Assembly (NCBI GenBank): GCA_029059925.1
Contig: JAIDVA010000361.1
Coordinates: 1 to 13,810 of the forward strand
Direction of reading: 5' to 3'
Length of the DNA stretch: 13,810 nt
DNA from: Eubacterium sp.
GTDB lineage: Bacteria > Bacillota > Clostridia > Oscillospirales > Acutalibacteraceae
The notes beneath the pieces are model-generated. The model was not told the origin of the DNA. It did no database searches and saw nothing but the letters and a program-made list of their open reading frames with translations. Positions 13,733-13,810 of this stretch are shown piece by piece; position 1 is the first letter of the stretch, and each line of letters starts with the position of its first letter. A program made the translations under genes and the position numbers.

Positions 13733-13810
13733 ATGACATATTCATCTTTAGAAAGTGAATATCTTATTGTTCTGCTGAAAGCGGCAATAAAAAAAGAACC
13801 GCTGCCGAGT
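13733..13810 (+). CDS. Start of a gene cut by the window edge, possibly a nucleotidyltransferase-family protein
   Basis: ATG 13733 opens a frame of 26 codons that continues past the window (MTYSSLESEY...EPLPS). GAGGAA at 13722-13727 is 5 bases upstream. The visible helix LIVLLKAAIKKEPLP resembles the N-terminus of the NTP_transf_5-type nucleotidyltransferase-like proteins (which commonly begin LLraaL...) that are encoded next to PqqD proteins in some lasso-peptide-like loci. Only 26 residues are available, so that name is a hypothesis from context. Confidence 0.55.
   Translation, partial: MTYSSLESEYLIVLLKAAIKKEPLPS

Overview
The window looks like a low-to-moderate GC chromosome segment from an anaerobic Firmicute of class Clostridia, probably Oscillospiraceae/Ruminococcaceae-like. 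This is inferred from gene content (YhaM-PrmA, a zinc-ribbon/PASTA kinase relative, a FeoB of clostridial type), GGAGG/GAGGTGA ribosome binding sites, and frequent TTG starts. No rRNA, tRNA, CRISPR array or riboswitch was seen.

Region 1 (1-2498) is the right-hand edge of an apparent mobile element. A large serine recombinase (133-1737) reads directly into an open reading frame that turns, near 1788-1802, into the C-terminal third of the ferrous-iron transporter FeoB. No FeoB N-terminal part is present. The simplest reading is that an element carrying the recombinase at its end integrated inside feoB, leaving the 5' part of feoB left of the window. A perfect 10-bp inverted repeat spans the recombinase stop codon.

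Region 2 (2500-5340) holds a small XRE regulator with a zinc-ribbon tail (+), a shared bidirectional terminator, and a minus-strand housekeeping operon: yhaM-like 3'-5' exoribonuclease, prmA (ribosomal protein L11 methyltransferase) and a conserved-looking 77-residue protein. Its promoter stands back to back with that of the next rightward gene.

Region 3 (5309-8760) is sensory. It holds a membrane-anchored zinc-ribbon/kinase-like/PASTA protein whose three key catalytic residues are all replaced (a predicted pseudokinase). Next comes an ECF sigma factor overlapping a single-pass membrane protein, the presumed anti-sigma factor. An ECF-type promoter (TGTAAC-17-CGTT) precedes the sigma gene and suggests autoregulation. 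Both units end in strong intrinsic terminators.

Region 4 (8753-10261) is an RlmD/TrmA-type Fe-S 23S rRNA uracil methyltransferase with an odd C-terminal tail. Region 5 (10264-13408) is visibly more AT-rich and accessory in character: a 372-residue unknown, a micro-ORF, a three-helix membrane protein, an acidic 139-residue unknown, and two unrelated Nudix hydrolases. Region 6 (13464-end) begins a further unit: a PqqD-fold protein translationally linked to a gene cut by the window edge, possibly a nucleotidyltransferase-family protein of the kind that accompanies PqqD proteins in peptide-modification loci.

The best candidates for something undescribed are the PASTA pseudokinase next to the ECF system, the serine-recombinase/feoB junction, and the PqqD unit running off the right edge.
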